DNA of 64,000 nt from Oceanobacillus zhaokaii (GCF_003352005.1 NZ_CP024848.1:2489001-2553000); one strand, 5' to 3'; counted from the first letter of the stretch, positions 26,733 through 35,674 are shown. The notes: generated by a model from the sequence alone, not told the origin. A program made the numbers and translations.

Positions 26733-27587
26733 TTTATATGGATATCGAACACGCGCCACTTCGGCTATCTTCTCTCCTGCATGATTAAATTTAATTGCAC
26801 GATAATAGGCATCATGATAAAAAGTGTACCACGCTTCCTTACGATAACCATAAGCCATCCAATACTCCTTCTCATGCACTGAAGTGACTGGATAATCATC
26901 ATATGCAAGTGCCCATAATTTATTCTGATGTGCATGTGTCGGCATTAAATCGGCCATATGGATGAAACAATCTTCTCCATCCTCAAAAACAATAATTGAA
27001 TGACCCTCACTATGACCTCCAGTATGAATCAAACGCAGGCCTGGCACAATTTCAATTTCGTCAGCAAATGTTTCTACCTGTTCCTCAACGGGCTGCCAAT
27101 TGCTCTCGAAATACGTGTTCACAGAGCGAATATTCGGATTGCGCATCTCATTCCACTCAATCGCAGATGTATAGATTACCGCATTGGTAAATTGCGATAT
27201 GTAAGTTTTCTCTCCTGCTTTCTTCGTTAAGCCATTCGCATGATCATAATGTAAATGCGTCATTAACACCGCGTCAATATCGTCAGCAGATAACCTGAGT
27301 TTAGCTAACGACTCATTAATTGAAGCTTGTTCTATTACACCAAAATTTCGTAATTGTTTTTCCGTTAGTTTATCATTTCCTTGCCCTGTTTCGATAAGAA
27401 AATGCTTCCCATCGATCTGCAAAAGAATCGGGTCAGCACGCAGTTCAATCTGATTTTTCTCATTATGTTGGTATTTCTTTGCCCACAATGCTTTAGGAAC
27501 CACCCCAAACATTGCCCCACCATCAAGAAACGATACCCCTCCATTTAACCATGTTAACTTCGCTCTTCCTACTTGTAATTGCTCCAT
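26730..27587 (-). CDS. ytnP: YtnP, metallo-beta-lactamase fold lactonase
   Basis: 285 residues from ATG 27587 (MEQLQVGRAKLTWLNGG), preceded by AAGGGG; the ATG six codons earlier overlaps that signal. The Zn-binding motif THLHYDHANG is near residue 108, with HTGGHSEGHS and MADLMPTHAH following. B. subtilis YtnP is a quorum-quenching lactonase that hydrolyses acyl-homoserine-lactone-type signals; that role is carried over by family and synteny. It closes the conserved ytpP-ytnP region. Confidence 0.9.
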   Translation of the reverse strand: MEQLQVGRAKLTWLNGGVSFLDGGAMFGVVPKALWAKKYQHNEKNQIELRADPILLQIDGKHFLIETGQGNDKLTEKQLRNFGVIEQASINESLAKLRLSADDIDAVLMTHLHYDHANGLTKKAGEKTYISQFTNAVIYTSAIEWNEMRNPNIRSVNTYFESNWQPVEEQVETFADEIEIVPGLRLIHTGGHSEGHSIIVFEDGEDCFIHMADLMPTHAHQNKLWALAYDDYPVTSVHEKEYWMAYGYRKEAWYTFYHDAYYRAIKFNHAGEKIAEVARVRYPYK

Positions 27588-27681
27588 CAACTCAGCCCCT
27601 TTCATCTCTTTTTAGTGTAACGAATGATATCGCAATCCGCAAAAGTTAGCACCCAATCTATCTGAATTGTTATAAAACATT

Positions 27682-27768
27682 AGAAAACTAAGGTTTAACC
27701 AAGCCCTTCGGTGACAGCCTTAGTTGCACTTATGTAGTAAGAAAATCTCTATACTTTCTTAACTACTA
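27682..27768 (-). repeat. Repeat family C, copy 2
   Basis: On the minus strand it reads AGTTAAGAAAG...CTTTCTTA-type arm, then GTGCAACTAAGGCTGTCACC, then GGGCTTGGTTAAACCTTAGTTTTC. AACTAAGG and CCTTAGTT pair perfectly. Same family as 9404-9484 and 60050-60132. It lies between the dioxygenase gene and ytnP. Confidence 0.75.
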
Positions 27769-27811
27769 AAAAATCCGCACGATGTCCATAATGAACAACG
27801 AGCGGATTTAA
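27767..27811 (-). terminator. Terminator of the dioxygenase gene
   Basis: Stem AAATCCGC/GCGGATTT with a 23-nt loop and six T on the minus strand, just after the stop. Confidence 0.75.
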
Positions 27812-27815
27812 CTGC

Positions 27816-28793
27816 TTATTCTTTCACAAAATCAATCGTACTTCTAACCGTATCAATTGGGCGCACCATTTTTTCAATTGACTCACGTTTTGGTTCCAAA
27901 AACGGAGGTAAAGATAACTTTTCTCCAAGTGTTTCATAAGGTTCATCCCCCATAAACCCAGGGCCATCTGTTGCAAACTCAAATAAGATTTGTGGTGCAA
28001 CTCTTGCATATAATGACTCGAAAAAGTGACGATCTACATATCCAGATGTTGGGAATCCAAAGCTGCTCATTCGTTCAATCCACTCTTCTAAGACAGCGCG
28101 ATTCTCAACACGGAATGCCGCATGATGCACTGTTCCAAATCCTTGACGAGCAGGTGGTAACACTACATTCTTCTCAACATAGATTTGCGCTCCATTGCCA
28201 CCATCACCAACTTCAAATAAATGCAATGATCCATCTTGTGCAATCTCTTTAAATAATAGAACCTTTTCTAATACTTCCTTGAAATAATCGAATTGTTCAA
28301 TACGTACATGGATCGGTCCTAATCCTGTTATCGCATATTCAAGCGGTACTGGTCCTTTTTGCCATGGCGTTCCCGATGCAATGCCTTTGTCATTTTCATC
28401 AGAAATCAATTGATATTGCTGATCATCGAAGTCAACAAAGGAAAGGGTCTTCACACCAAACGTTTCTTTAATCCCCGTATGCTTCACCTCTAGACGGTTA
28501 AAGCGTCTTACCCAGTAGTCTAATGCAGCGTCTGTTGGCACCCTGAAAGATGTTTTATAAATTTCATTCGTCCCATGCTGCCCCTTAGGAATTCCCGGAA
28601 AATCAAAGAACGTCATATCAGTTCCCGCGCTCCCCTTATCATCTGCGAAAAACAAGTGATATGTTTGAATATCATCTTGGTTTACTGTTTTCTTCACTAA
28701 ACGCATTCCTAAAACATTCGTGAAAAACTTATAATTTTCTTCAGCACTGCTCGTAATTGCGGTTACATGGTGCATTCCTTTTAAATGGTTCAT
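27816..28793 (-). CDS. Ring-cleaving dioxygenase, glyoxalase/VOC family (MhqA/MhqO-like)
   Basis: 325 residues with two VOC modules (about 5-130 and 150-275). Likely metal ligands lie in LKGMHHVTAI near the N-terminus and GTVHHAAFRV, with a later Glu. The C-terminus LPPFLEPKRE is typical of the MhqA/MhqO/CatE-like group, which in B. subtilis detoxifies hydroquinones and catechols under the MarR-type repressor MhqR. Here the gene is single and followed by its own terminator. The substrate is inferred from the family. Confidence 0.85.
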   Translation of the reverse strand: MNHLKGMHHVTAITSSAEENYKFFTNVLGMRLVKKTVNQDDIQTYHLFFADDKGSAGTDMTFFDFPGIPKGQHGTNEIYKTSFRVPTDAALDYWVRRFNRLEVKHTGIKETFGVKTLSFVDFDDQQYQLISDENDKGIASGTPWQKGPVPLEYAITGLGPIHVRIEQFDYFKEVLEKVLLFKEIAQDGSLHLFEVGDGGNGAQIYVEKNVVLPPARQGFGTVHHAAFRVENRAVLEEWIERMSSFGFPTSGYVDRHFFESLYARVAPQILFEFATDGPGFMGDEPYETLGEKLSLPPFLEPKRESIEKMVRPIDTVRSTIDFVKE

Positions 28794-28828
28794 GGATCAT
28801 ACCTCCATTATAGTTAAAATATTTTTAT

Positions 28829-28852
28829 TTAAAGTATCTTTAATTCAATATA
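28829..28852 (-). promoter_or_regulatory. Palindromes upstream of the dioxygenase gene, possible MarR-type operator
   Basis: TTAAAGTATCTTTAA (28829-28843) is a perfect 6-3-6 inverted repeat. Overlapping it, TATCTTTAATTCAATATA (28835-28852) pairs 7 of 9 positions. They lie 36-59 bases before the dioxygenase start, where a MarR/MhqR-type repressor would bind. No regulator gene of that type is in the window. Confidence 0.35.
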
Positions 28853-28971
28853 AATATACACTGAAATAGATAGATTGTCAAATAGGCCTACTCAAAAAAT
28901 ATTCGATTATTTTTTCGTAATAGAAGGAAAATTAAGAATTAATGTTGAACTATTCAATATGGGGTGATAAT

Positions 28972-29529
28972 ATGGAAAACGATATGGGTATGAATGAGAA
29001 GGCTTATACAACTAGTGAAATAGCAGTAATGCTCGATATGGGTGTCACAACAGTGAGGAAATATGCACAATATCTCGAGAAGGTTGGCTATGAGTTTTTT
29101 AAGACAAAGAATAATGCACGATTATTTGTAGACAGTGATATTATGGCACTTCGATACTTAAAGGAATTAAGGGGAAAATCATCGATTTCAGTAGAACAAG
29201 CAACGAATATTGTGATTGAGAAGTTTAGCAAGGAAGCAAACAGGGAAATACAACAAGAGAGTCCTCCAATTCTGCAGCCTGCTAATAAACAATACGATGA
29301 ATTAAAAGGCATGATGGAAAACCAAAATGCGCTTATAAAGGAACTGGTCACACGATTAGATAAACAACAGGAACACATTAATAATCGGTTAAATGAACGT
29401 GATAAACATTTAATGCAAGTTATGAATGAGCGCCTAGAAACACAGCGCTTGACCGCAGCATCAATTGAAGAAGCTAATGCTAAAGGAAAATCTACCTTCT
29501 TCAGCAGACTTTTTAGTAAAGCAAGATGA
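28972..29529 (+). CDS. MerR-type DNA-binding protein with coiled coil (DUF3967-like)
   Basis: 185 residues from ATG 28972 (GGGGTG five bases upstream; an ATG ten codons earlier lacks a signal). A MerR-like winged helix is N-terminal (AYTTSEIAVMLDMGVTTVRKYAQYLEKVGYEF, about 8-70). A long charged coiled coil follows (LIKELVTRLDKQQEHINNRL, about 115-160) and a basic end FFSRLFSKAR. Similar proteins with a DUF3967 tail occur on Bacillus plasmids and chromosomes, some as replication or segregation factors. Its targets are unknown; it stands alone. Confidence 0.75.
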   Translation: MENDMGMNEKAYTTSEIAVMLDMGVTTVRKYAQYLEKVGYEFFKTKNNARLFVDSDIMALRYLKELRGKSSISVEQATNIVIEKFSKEANREIQQESPPILQPANKQYDELKGMMENQNALIKELVTRLDKQQEHINNRLNERDKHLMQVMNERLETQRLTAASIEEANAKGKSTFFSRLFSKAR

Positions 29530-29621
29530 TATATTGCTTTCCATCTGTATTCCTGAGAAATTTAAAAACTAACTAATATACTTTGGTTTTAACACAACAA
29601 CTATAGAAAGAGGTGGCATTA

Positions 29622-29756
29622 ATGATACAAGTAAATGTTACAGTTCAATTTTCTGATCGTTATTATCATACTAATGTAATTACACATCGGGATTCAACGG
29701 AAGAGGAAATTTTCCAGCTTGCATTAAACCAAGTTCAACAACAATGGAGAGTGTAG
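29622..29756 (+). CDS. BA3454-type small stress response protein
   Basis: 44 residues, MIQVNVTVQFSDRYYHTNVI followed by THRDSTEEEIFQLALNQVQQ and a basic end. AGAGGTGG lies before the ATG. The pattern (V-x-V-x-F, NVI, a short acidic helix with EEEI, then QVxxQW) matches the BA3454 family of small stress proteins as I remember it. Nothing is known of its mechanism. It is the only gene in the stretch 29530-30176. Confidence 0.65.
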   Translation: MIQVNVTVQFSDRYYHTNVITHRDSTEEEIFQLALNQVQQQWRV

Positions 29757-29892
29757 AGGATTCATGTGCACCAATCCAAACTAACATCCCCATGAGTTAA
29801 CCACAACAAAGGCACGATTAATTCAATGTAAAAGCTATTATTCTTCCTGACAAACAATTTAGGTAAATGCCACGAATCGAATACCAAACCTA

Positions 29893-29959
29893 AAAATAGA
29901 CCCTTATACCATTATTCTTAATATCCTCTTAAGAATATAGTGGTATAAGGGTCTATTTT
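29893..29959 (+). terminator. Very long perfect hairpin, likely terminator
   Basis: The arm AAAATAGACCCTTATACCA pairs with TGGTATAAGGGTCTATTTT, and inside it TATTCTTAA pairs with TTAAGAATA; only two or three positions are unpaired over about 29 bp. It lies 137 bases after the small stress gene and ends in TTTT. The length is unusual for a terminator; it could also be a structured regulatory RNA or a small palindromic element. Confidence 0.6.
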
Positions 29960-30176
29960 GTGCTAGAGCAATCTAAGATTAATTCTTCCTGCACTTACAA
30001 CAGAACAGTGAAATATATTACTTATCATTTTTCTCCTAACTGTATTAAGTAAATTAGATAGGCAAAATAATTATTATTTGATATTATTCTTATTATACTT
30101 TATGGTAAATGAGTTATTTTTTCTATAACAGGGAAAACTAAGTGAAATACTGCACATAATATTAGGGGGAATTGAT

Positions 30177-30359
30177 TTGAAGGCAAATGAATGGAAGTGG
30201 GCATTAGCGATTTTAGTAATTATATTATTAGCTTATATACTGCCGTATACAATTTTAACGGAAGTAGCTAATTGGTATGGCAGCTTATTAATATGGATCG
30301 TGCTAACACTTATTGTTATAATAATGAATTATTTTATTTCTAGGAATTGGGGTAAATAG
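30177..30359 (+). CDS. Small two-helix membrane protein, partner of the symporter
   Basis: 60 residues, TTG start with TTAGGGGGA six bases upstream. Two membrane helices (WALAILVIILLAYILPYTIL and LLIWIVLTLIVIIMNYFI) with a short positive end RNWGK. It ends two bases before the symporter start, so the two are co-translated. Small membrane subunits encoded just before SSF symporters are known, for example the YhdT-PanF and DUF485-ActP pairs; this one is shorter and I cannot assign it to either. Confidence 0.75.
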   Translation: MKANEWKWALAILVIILLAYILPYTILTEVANWYGSLLIWIVLTLIVIIMNYFISRNWGK

Positions 30360-30361
30360 AG

Positions 30362-31834
30362 ATGAGCACAACTTATGTATGGTGGGCAATTGCAATATAT
30401 GTTTTGGCATCGCTTTTTGTTGCCTATTTATCAAGAAGCGGGAAACAATCAAGTATGTCTAGTTATTTCATAGGGGATCGAAAATTAAATGGGTTTGTGT
30501 CAGCACTAAGCTATAGCGCAACAACTTACAGTGCATTTATGCTAGTAGGACTATCAGGGCTAACTTATATGGGTGGTGTTGGCGCTTTAGGATTTGAGCT
30601 TATTTATTTAATGGGGGTTTCCTTAGTTGCATTTTTTGGTCCCAGATTTTGGTTAGTCGGAAAGAAATACGGCTATGTTACACCTTCTGAAATGTTAGGA
30701 GATCGATATGATAATAAGGCTGTTGCAATTGTTGTTTCAATCTCAAGCTGTTTGTTTTTAATTCCTTATAGTGCAGTACAACTTGCGGGTGTGGGATATT
30801 TATTACAAGGGATGACAGACAATGCAATATCATTTACAACAGGAGTCATTATCGCAACGGTACTTGCAATCGTATTTTCGTTTATTGCTGGAATTCGCTC
30901 TGTAGCATGGACCGACTCCCTGCAAGCATTATTTATGATTATTACATCCACTGTAGTAGTAATTATAATAATAAGTAAATTGGGTGGGTTAGGAGATTTC
31001 ATACATACATTAGAAACCGATCATTCCGAATTACTTACAGTGCCTGGTAATGGTTTTTGGAATTTCACAACTTTTCTAGGGATGACAATACCATGGTTTT
31101 TCTTTAGTCTTTCCAACCCACAAGTCAGCCAAAGGCTCTATATGCCAAAATCCCTGAAAAGCTTAAAAACAATGTTAATGGGCTTCATGATTTTTGGTTT
31201 TATCTATACTATAGTTGCTATCGTCTGGGGATTTTCTGCAGCTATTAAATTCCCTGGATTAGAAAATGCTGATTTAGCTACACCATTACTACTGTCTTCT
31301 GACCTGGTACCACCTATTTTAGGAGCCATTGTCATGGTCGGAATTATGGCGGCGGCAGTATCAACTATTGATTCGATCCTGCTTACATTATCATCCTTAT
31401 TCGCTCGTGATGTTTATGGGAACTTAAAGAAAGGTGCTACAGATTTGATGCAGCTTCGTGTTGGGAAATTAGTAATCCCAATCATTGCAATACTAGCATT
31501 TCTATTTGCAGAGCTTGAAGTAAATTTAATTGCGGTACTATCCGTAGCATCCTCCGCTGGATTACTAGTAGTAGTTCCAGCTATTATCGGTACTTTCTTC
31601 TGGAAAAGAGGAACAGCAGCAGGAGTTCTAACAAGTGTCATCATTGGTGGATTAATCGTAGTTATTATTGAATTGACACAAATAAAACCATTAGGACTTG
31701 CATCCGGAATTTGGGGAATCGTTATCTCAACACTTTTATTTATAATTGTGAGTTTATTAACAAAAGCGCCTGAAAAGAAAGCAAATGAATTTCTTGGATA
31801 TATTAGGACAGCATTGGAGAAAGAGAAACGGTAA
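30362..31834 (+). CDS. Sodium:solute symporter family (SSF) transporter
   Basis: 490 residues with about 13 membrane helices. SSF marks are visible: RKLNGFVSALSYSATTYSAFML near the first helices, GYVTPSEMLGDRYDN, AGIRSVAWTDSLQALFMI and MAAAVSTIDSILLTLSSLFARDVY. It carries a solute together with Na+ across the membrane. The substrate (pantothenate, proline, a carboxylate or other) cannot be told from sequence. It is cotranscribed with the preceding 60-residue membrane protein and followed by a strong terminator. Confidence 0.88.
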   Translation: MSTTYVWWAIAIYVLASLFVAYLSRSGKQSSMSSYFIGDRKLNGFVSALSYSATTYSAFMLVGLSGLTYMGGVGALGFELIYLMGVSLVAFFGPRFWLVGKKYGYVTPSEMLGDRYDNKAVAIVVSISSCLFLIPYSAVQLAGVGYLLQGMTDNAISFTTGVIIATVLAIVFSFIAGIRSVAWTDSLQALFMIITSTVVVIIIISKLGGLGDFIHTLETDHSELLTVPGNGFWNFTTFLGMTIPWFFFSLSNPQVSQRLYMPKSLKSLKTMLMGFMIFGFIYTIVAIVWGFSAAIKFPGLENADLATPLLLSSDLVPPILGAIVMVGIMAAAVSTIDSILLTLSSLFARDVYGNLKKGATDLMQLRVGKLVIPIIAILAFLFAELEVNLIAVLSVASSAGLLVVVPAIIGTFFWKRGTAAGVLTSVIIGGLIVVIIELTQIKPLGLASGIWGIVISTLLFIIVSLLTKAPEKKANEFLGYIRTALEKEKR

Positions 31835-31921
31835 TAAGAAGTGGCAGCACATAGTGCCTATCACTCCCGAAGATTGTCGAAACAACTTTTAAAACTACAG
31901 CAATTGTTAGTAAAAAAAATC

Positions 31922-31963
31922 AAACCTGTATTAGTGATTATTTCACTAATACAGGTTTGTTTA
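31922..31963 (+). terminator. Terminator of the symporter operon
   Basis: A perfect 16-bp stem (AAACCTGTATTAGTGA / TCACTAATACAGGTTT) with a 5-nt loop and T-rich tail; it may also serve the convergent anti-sigma gene. Confidence 0.85.
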
Positions 31964-31979
31964 TATTCAGCGCTAGCTT

Positions 31980-33308
31980 CTATTTTTCTTCTTCAACTCC
32001 AGTTAAATCAATCGTCACCTCAAGCTCCTCTAAAAAGTTTGGAGCATGCAGTTTCGATGTAGAAAAATACAATTCGTCTATGACGCCTCCCTCTAACTTA
32101 GCTGTAATTTGGTATTTATTGTTTGTTCCATCCACCAGTTTAGGCGCTTGATCATTGAAATATCCCGTTCCATCTTGATCTTCTATCCAAACATTATTAG
32201 CTTGCTGATAGGCATCGGTACCATCTGTTTCTAAAGTGATAGTAGCGACATCATCTTTCTTTACTACATCCAGAATTTTCACCTGACCAATTTCACCTTG
32301 AGAGAGCGTGATTTCTTTGCCTTCCCATTTTTCTCTTACAATCTCCAGCTCAGTTTCTTCTGTATTATATAGAAATGGTTTCACAGTTAATGATTTAGGA
32401 ACATTTTCTAACGGTTCAAAGTAATGTTTAAATGTCCATAAAATTTGCCCATTCTCATTTCCACCATCTCCACCGCCACTAAGCGGCTGAAGAATACGTC
32501 CGTCATTATCAACAACTTGATAATCCATATTCATGTATTTATCACTAATATCCTCATCCATTACTACACGAAAATCTATTTCCGTACTAGTCGGAAAGAA
32601 GGTTATCTTATCATAATGCATAACTAAATCTTTCATTCCTTTTGTTTGATTCACAAGAAATGATTGATTTTCACCTTGCAATACAATTGGCAGCGCTATT
32701 TCCCAATCTTTATTTTCATACCTTGAATGTATCCCAAGCATAAATTGATCCCCCGGAAGCTCATCCTTATCAATATCGATTGTAAAGATACCTGCATAGT
32801 CTCCATTTTCTAAGAAATCTCCTCTTTGTCCCATTCCATAACCATAAGTAAGGCTTTTTCCATCGATTGTTAATTGTAAATTATAAAAGAATTCCTCTCC
32901 AAACACTCCATCAACTGTTTCCGATTCTATGAGATAGCCAATATGAATGGTTGAGCCGTCATATAAACTTTCGGTAAAAATAATCGTCTGCCCTCCTACC
33001 TCTATTTCTTCCCCTAATAAAGTGGTGAGCTCCTTCTCACTACCTTTTTGCTCACTAATATCTCCAATCATGCTGAATATAGATCCAATAACAGGAACTG
33101 ATTTTATTGTATCAGCTACCGTTGGAGAGATTAATGATGCACTAACAATAAAAAGTATACTTGCTATGATGGCTATAGCTACATAAGAAAAAATATGAGG
33201 TCGTCTTTTTCTTGGCAGTTGGTTTAATGATTCTTGTATCCGCTCATCAACAACGGTAGGCATCGTTCGGTTAACTTTACTTTTTAATTCTTTTTCCCAT
33301 CTGTCCAT
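31980..33308 (-). CDS. Anti-sigma factor, DUF4179 membrane protein
   Basis: 442 residues. A short cytoplasmic N-terminus (about 1-40, MDRWEKELKSKVNRTM) is followed by one membrane helix (about 42-62, YVAIAIIASILFIVSASLI) and a large extracellular DUF4179-type region rich in beta strands. It overlaps the ECF sigma gene by 25 bases, the usual arrangement of a sigma factor and its membrane anti-sigma. It would hold the sigma factor inactive until an envelope signal arrives. The signal is unknown. Confidence 0.85.
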   Translation of the reverse strand: MDRWEKELKSKVNRTMPTVVDERIQESLNQLPRKRRPHIFSYVAIAIIASILFIVSASLISPTVADTIKSVPVIGSIFSMIGDISEQKGSEKELTTLLGEEIEVGGQTIIFTESLYDGSTIHIGYLIESETVDGVFGEEFFYNLQLTIDGKSLTYGYGMGQRGDFLENGDYAGIFTIDIDKDELPGDQFMLGIHSRYENKDWEIALPIVLQGENQSFLVNQTKGMKDLVMHYDKITFFPTSTEIDFRVVMDEDISDKYMNMDYQVVDNDGRILQPLSGGGDGGNENGQILWTFKHYFEPLENVPKSLTVKPFLYNTEETELEIVREKWEGKEITLSQGEIGQVKILDVVKKDDVATITLETDGTDAYQQANNVWIEDQDGTGYFNDQAPKLVDGTNNKYQITAKLEGGVIDELYFSTSKLHAPNFLEELEVTIDLTGVEEEK

Positions 33309-33823
33309 TTGATCCCCTCCTCCTTTTTCAGCAGTATATCCCGCATTTTTTCACGTGCCCTTCTAAGCCTTGTCTTTATAGTGTTCTCAGGCACTTCAAA
33401 TATTAATGCCAAATCAAAAACGGAAATATCCTCAATATGAAACATTTTTAGTAATTGTGATTGTTCCACTGGCAAGGCATCTAGTATTTGTTCAAGTTCA
33501 AATTGTTCATAACCAACTTCCTCCGCTGAAGGCTCCACCCATTCTTCCATGGAAATCAGATTCTTCCTTTGCCGATGAATTTGATTACATTCATTGATAA
33601 TAATCCGACATAGCCATGTCTTAAAATAAGCAGACTCACGTAATGTACGAATGTTTTGGAACGCTTTTAAAATAGCTTCTTGAATGGCATCCGCACAATC
33701 CTCATCCCGACTTAGGATTGTTTTAGCTACCCTATACATTATGACGTTGTGGGTAACAATTAGGGTTTCAAAAGCGGTAACGTTTCCCTTCTGAGCCTTT
33801 TTCACCTCTTTAACAATATTCAA
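33284..33823 (-). CDS. ECF-type RNA polymerase sigma factor
   Basis: 179 residues with sigma region 2 (DEDCADAIQEAILKAFQNIRTL, YFKTWLCRIIINEC) and region 4 (LPVEQSQLLKMFHIEDISVFDLALIF, ENTIKTRLRRAREKM). The start is TTG 33823 with AAAGGAG eight bases before it. It resembles the SigV/SigM/YlaC type of bacilli. A matching ECF promoter lies directly upstream (see next entry), which points to autoregulation. The anti-sigma gene follows and overlaps. Confidence 0.9.
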   Translation of the reverse strand: MNIVKEVKKAQKGNVTAFETLIVTHNVIMYRVAKTILSRDEDCADAIQEAILKAFQNIRTLRESAYFKTWLCRIIINECNQIHRQRKNLISMEEWVEPSAEEVGYEQFELEQILDALPVEQSQLLKMFHIEDISVFDLALIFEVPENTIKTRLRRAREKMRDILLKKEEGIKWTDGKKN

Positions 33824-33855
33824 TACATCTACTCCTTTCCGTTTGACCTATTAGT

Positions 33856-33884
33856 TAGATGATGTAAGGCGATGAAAGGTTTCA
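33856..33884 (-). promoter_or_regulatory. ECF-type autoregulatory promoter of the sigma operon
   Basis: On the minus strand TGAAACCTTT (33884-33875) is a perfect ECF -35 element (TGAAAC). CATCTA (33861-33856) stands 17 bases after TGAAAC in the place of the -10 (usual CGTCTA). It lies 33 bases before the TTG start. Confidence 0.65.
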
Positions 33885-34045
33885 TATAAATTTAATTGCT
33901 GGAAATTCACGAAGTTTGCCGAGCATATGATTCAAGACTCTATAGTAAAGCAATTAAACCTAGACTTGGCATTTCTTAAGTAGTCTACCTATCCGCTAAG
34001 TGGCTATTACTCCTCTTGGTTTATCAAATAATTACCATAGAAAAA

Positions 34046-34086
34046 ACCTGTATGAGGAATAATCAATCTTCGCCATACAGGTCTTT
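34046..34086 (-). terminator. Terminator of the BASS transporter gene
   Basis: Stem ACCTGTATG / CATACAGGT, and six T on the minus strand, 30 bases after the stop. Confidence 0.8.
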
Positions 34087-34111
34087 TCTGCTTTTTACAT
34101 CAATAAATAAA

Positions 34112-35065
34112 TTAAGCTACTATCTTATGGTCTTTATTATCTTTATCTCTTTTCCCCCACCATGTTGCAAGAAGTGGGCCCGAGATATTATGCCATACAC
34201 TGAATATAGCACTTGGTACAGCGGCAATTGGCTCAAAGTGAACAATAGCAAGCGATGCACCAAGACCAGAATTTTGCATCCCTACTTCGATAGAGATCGC
34301 TTTTTGATCTTTAAAATCAAGTCTTAATAACTTGGCTACTATATAACCAAATAATAATCCTAAACAATTATGTAATACAACTACAGCAAAAATTAAAAGA
34401 CCGGAAGTAACTATGGATTCCTTATTAACAGCAACAACGGCCGCTGCCACTCCAACAATACCAATAACCGAAACGAGCGGTAAAGCTGCAACACTCTTGT
34501 CAACTTGTTTACTAAATAATAAACGAACAACCACACCTAAAACAATTGGAATTAATACGACTTTAACAATTGAAAGGAACATGTCCATGAATGATACCGG
34601 CAACCATTGACTTGCAAGTAAAAGGGTTAATGCTGGAGTTAAAATAGGTGCAAGCAATGTTGAAATTGCTGTGATTGTTACTGACAACGCCGTATTTCCC
34701 TTCGCTAAAAATGTCATAACATTTGATGCTGTTCCACCTGGACAACAACCAACTAATATTACCCCTACAGCGATTTCTGGCGGTAAATTGAATACATATG
34801 CAAGTCCAAATGCCGTTAATGGCATGATTGTATATTGCGCAACCACCCCAATAAGAACACTTTTCGGTGCTTGAAAAACCCCTTTAAAATCATTTACAGA
34901 AAGGGTAAGCCCCATCCCGAACATAATGATTCCTAGTAAAAGCGAAATATGTGGTGCAATCCAAGCAAATCCTTCTGGCATTAAGAAGCTAAGTACTGCA
35001 AAGATAATCACCCAAATCGCAAACGTACTTGTAGCAAAATTACTGATCTTACCTAATGTTTTCAT
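34112..35065 (-). CDS. Bile acid:sodium symporter family (BASS) transporter
   Basis: 317 residues with about nine to ten membrane helices. Family motifs: ISLLLGIIMFGMGLTLSVND, LVGCCPGGTASNVMTFLAKG and SIEVGMQNSGLGASLAI (Na+ sites). It resembles B. subtilis YocS. Members carry organic anions such as pantoate or keto acids together with Na+. The substrate is unknown here. It stands alone with its own terminator. Confidence 0.88.
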   Translation of the reverse strand: MKTLGKISNFATSTFAIWVIIFAVLSFLMPEGFAWIAPHISLLLGIIMFGMGLTLSVNDFKGVFQAPKSVLIGVVAQYTIMPLTAFGLAYVFNLPPEIAVGVILVGCCPGGTASNVMTFLAKGNTALSVTITAISTLLAPILTPALTLLLASQWLPVSFMDMFLSIVKVVLIPIVLGVVVRLLFSKQVDKSVAALPLVSVIGIVGVAAAVVAVNKESIVTSGLLIFAVVVLHNCLGLLFGYIVAKLLRLDFKDQKAISIEVGMQNSGLGASLAIVHFEPIAAVPSAIFSVWHNISGPLLATWWGKRDKDNKDHKIVA

Positions 35066-35324
35066 TTCTGTGTCCTCCTGCTGATAACTGATAGTAATGA
35101 ATAATTAGAATGCTTAAGATACTAGCAATATTCACCTAGTTATTTAATTAAAAATACTATCATAATTTAGAATTATATTCTAGTGCATTTATTAAAATAG
35201 TCGAAATAATAAGAGACATCTTCATATTTAGGAGATAGATTAATCGTAAATTGTATTGCTACACAATAAAAATGCAGTGTGCTAAACTAAAAGCAATGAT
35301 GGTGGAAAGGAGGATTCACAGAAG

Positions 35325-35651
35325 TTGAATTCTGCGAAAACTAAAATGATGAAAATTAAAGTATCTGATAATGCACATAAATGGTTTAAAGAAGAAGTAG
35401 GCGTAGAAACAGGGAGAGCTGTTCGTTTCTATGGAAAAATATATGGGAGTACGGAGGTTCATGATAATTTTTCCGTTGCTATTCAGGTTACAGAACCATC
35501 CAGCGATCTATTAGGAGAAATTACGATTGATGGCATCACATATTTTGCAGAAAAGGCTGATGATTGGTTCTTTAGTGGATATGATTTTGAGGTTGATTAT
35601 GATGAATCTACTGATGATGTAAAATATCACTTTATTTCACAAAAATCTTAA
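35325..35651 (+). CDS. HesB-like protein of the YneR family
   Basis: 108 residues from TTG 35325 (AAAGGAGG about 11 bases upstream), or 101 from ATG 35346, which fits the family better at its N-terminus (MMKIKVSDNAHKWFKEEVGV). It has the IscA/HesB N-terminal fold, but none of the Fe-S cysteines of true IscA proteins is present. Residues TYFAEKADDWFFSGYDFEVDY are typical of YneR. Function unknown. The start codon is uncertain. Confidence 0.8.
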   Translation: MNSAKTKMMKIKVSDNAHKWFKEEVGVETGRAVRFYGKIYGSTEVHDNFSVAIQVTEPSSDLLGEITIDGITYFAEKADDWFFSGYDFEVDYDESTDDVKYHFISQKS

Positions 35652-35674
35652 ATAGCTAAGAAATGATTCACTCA

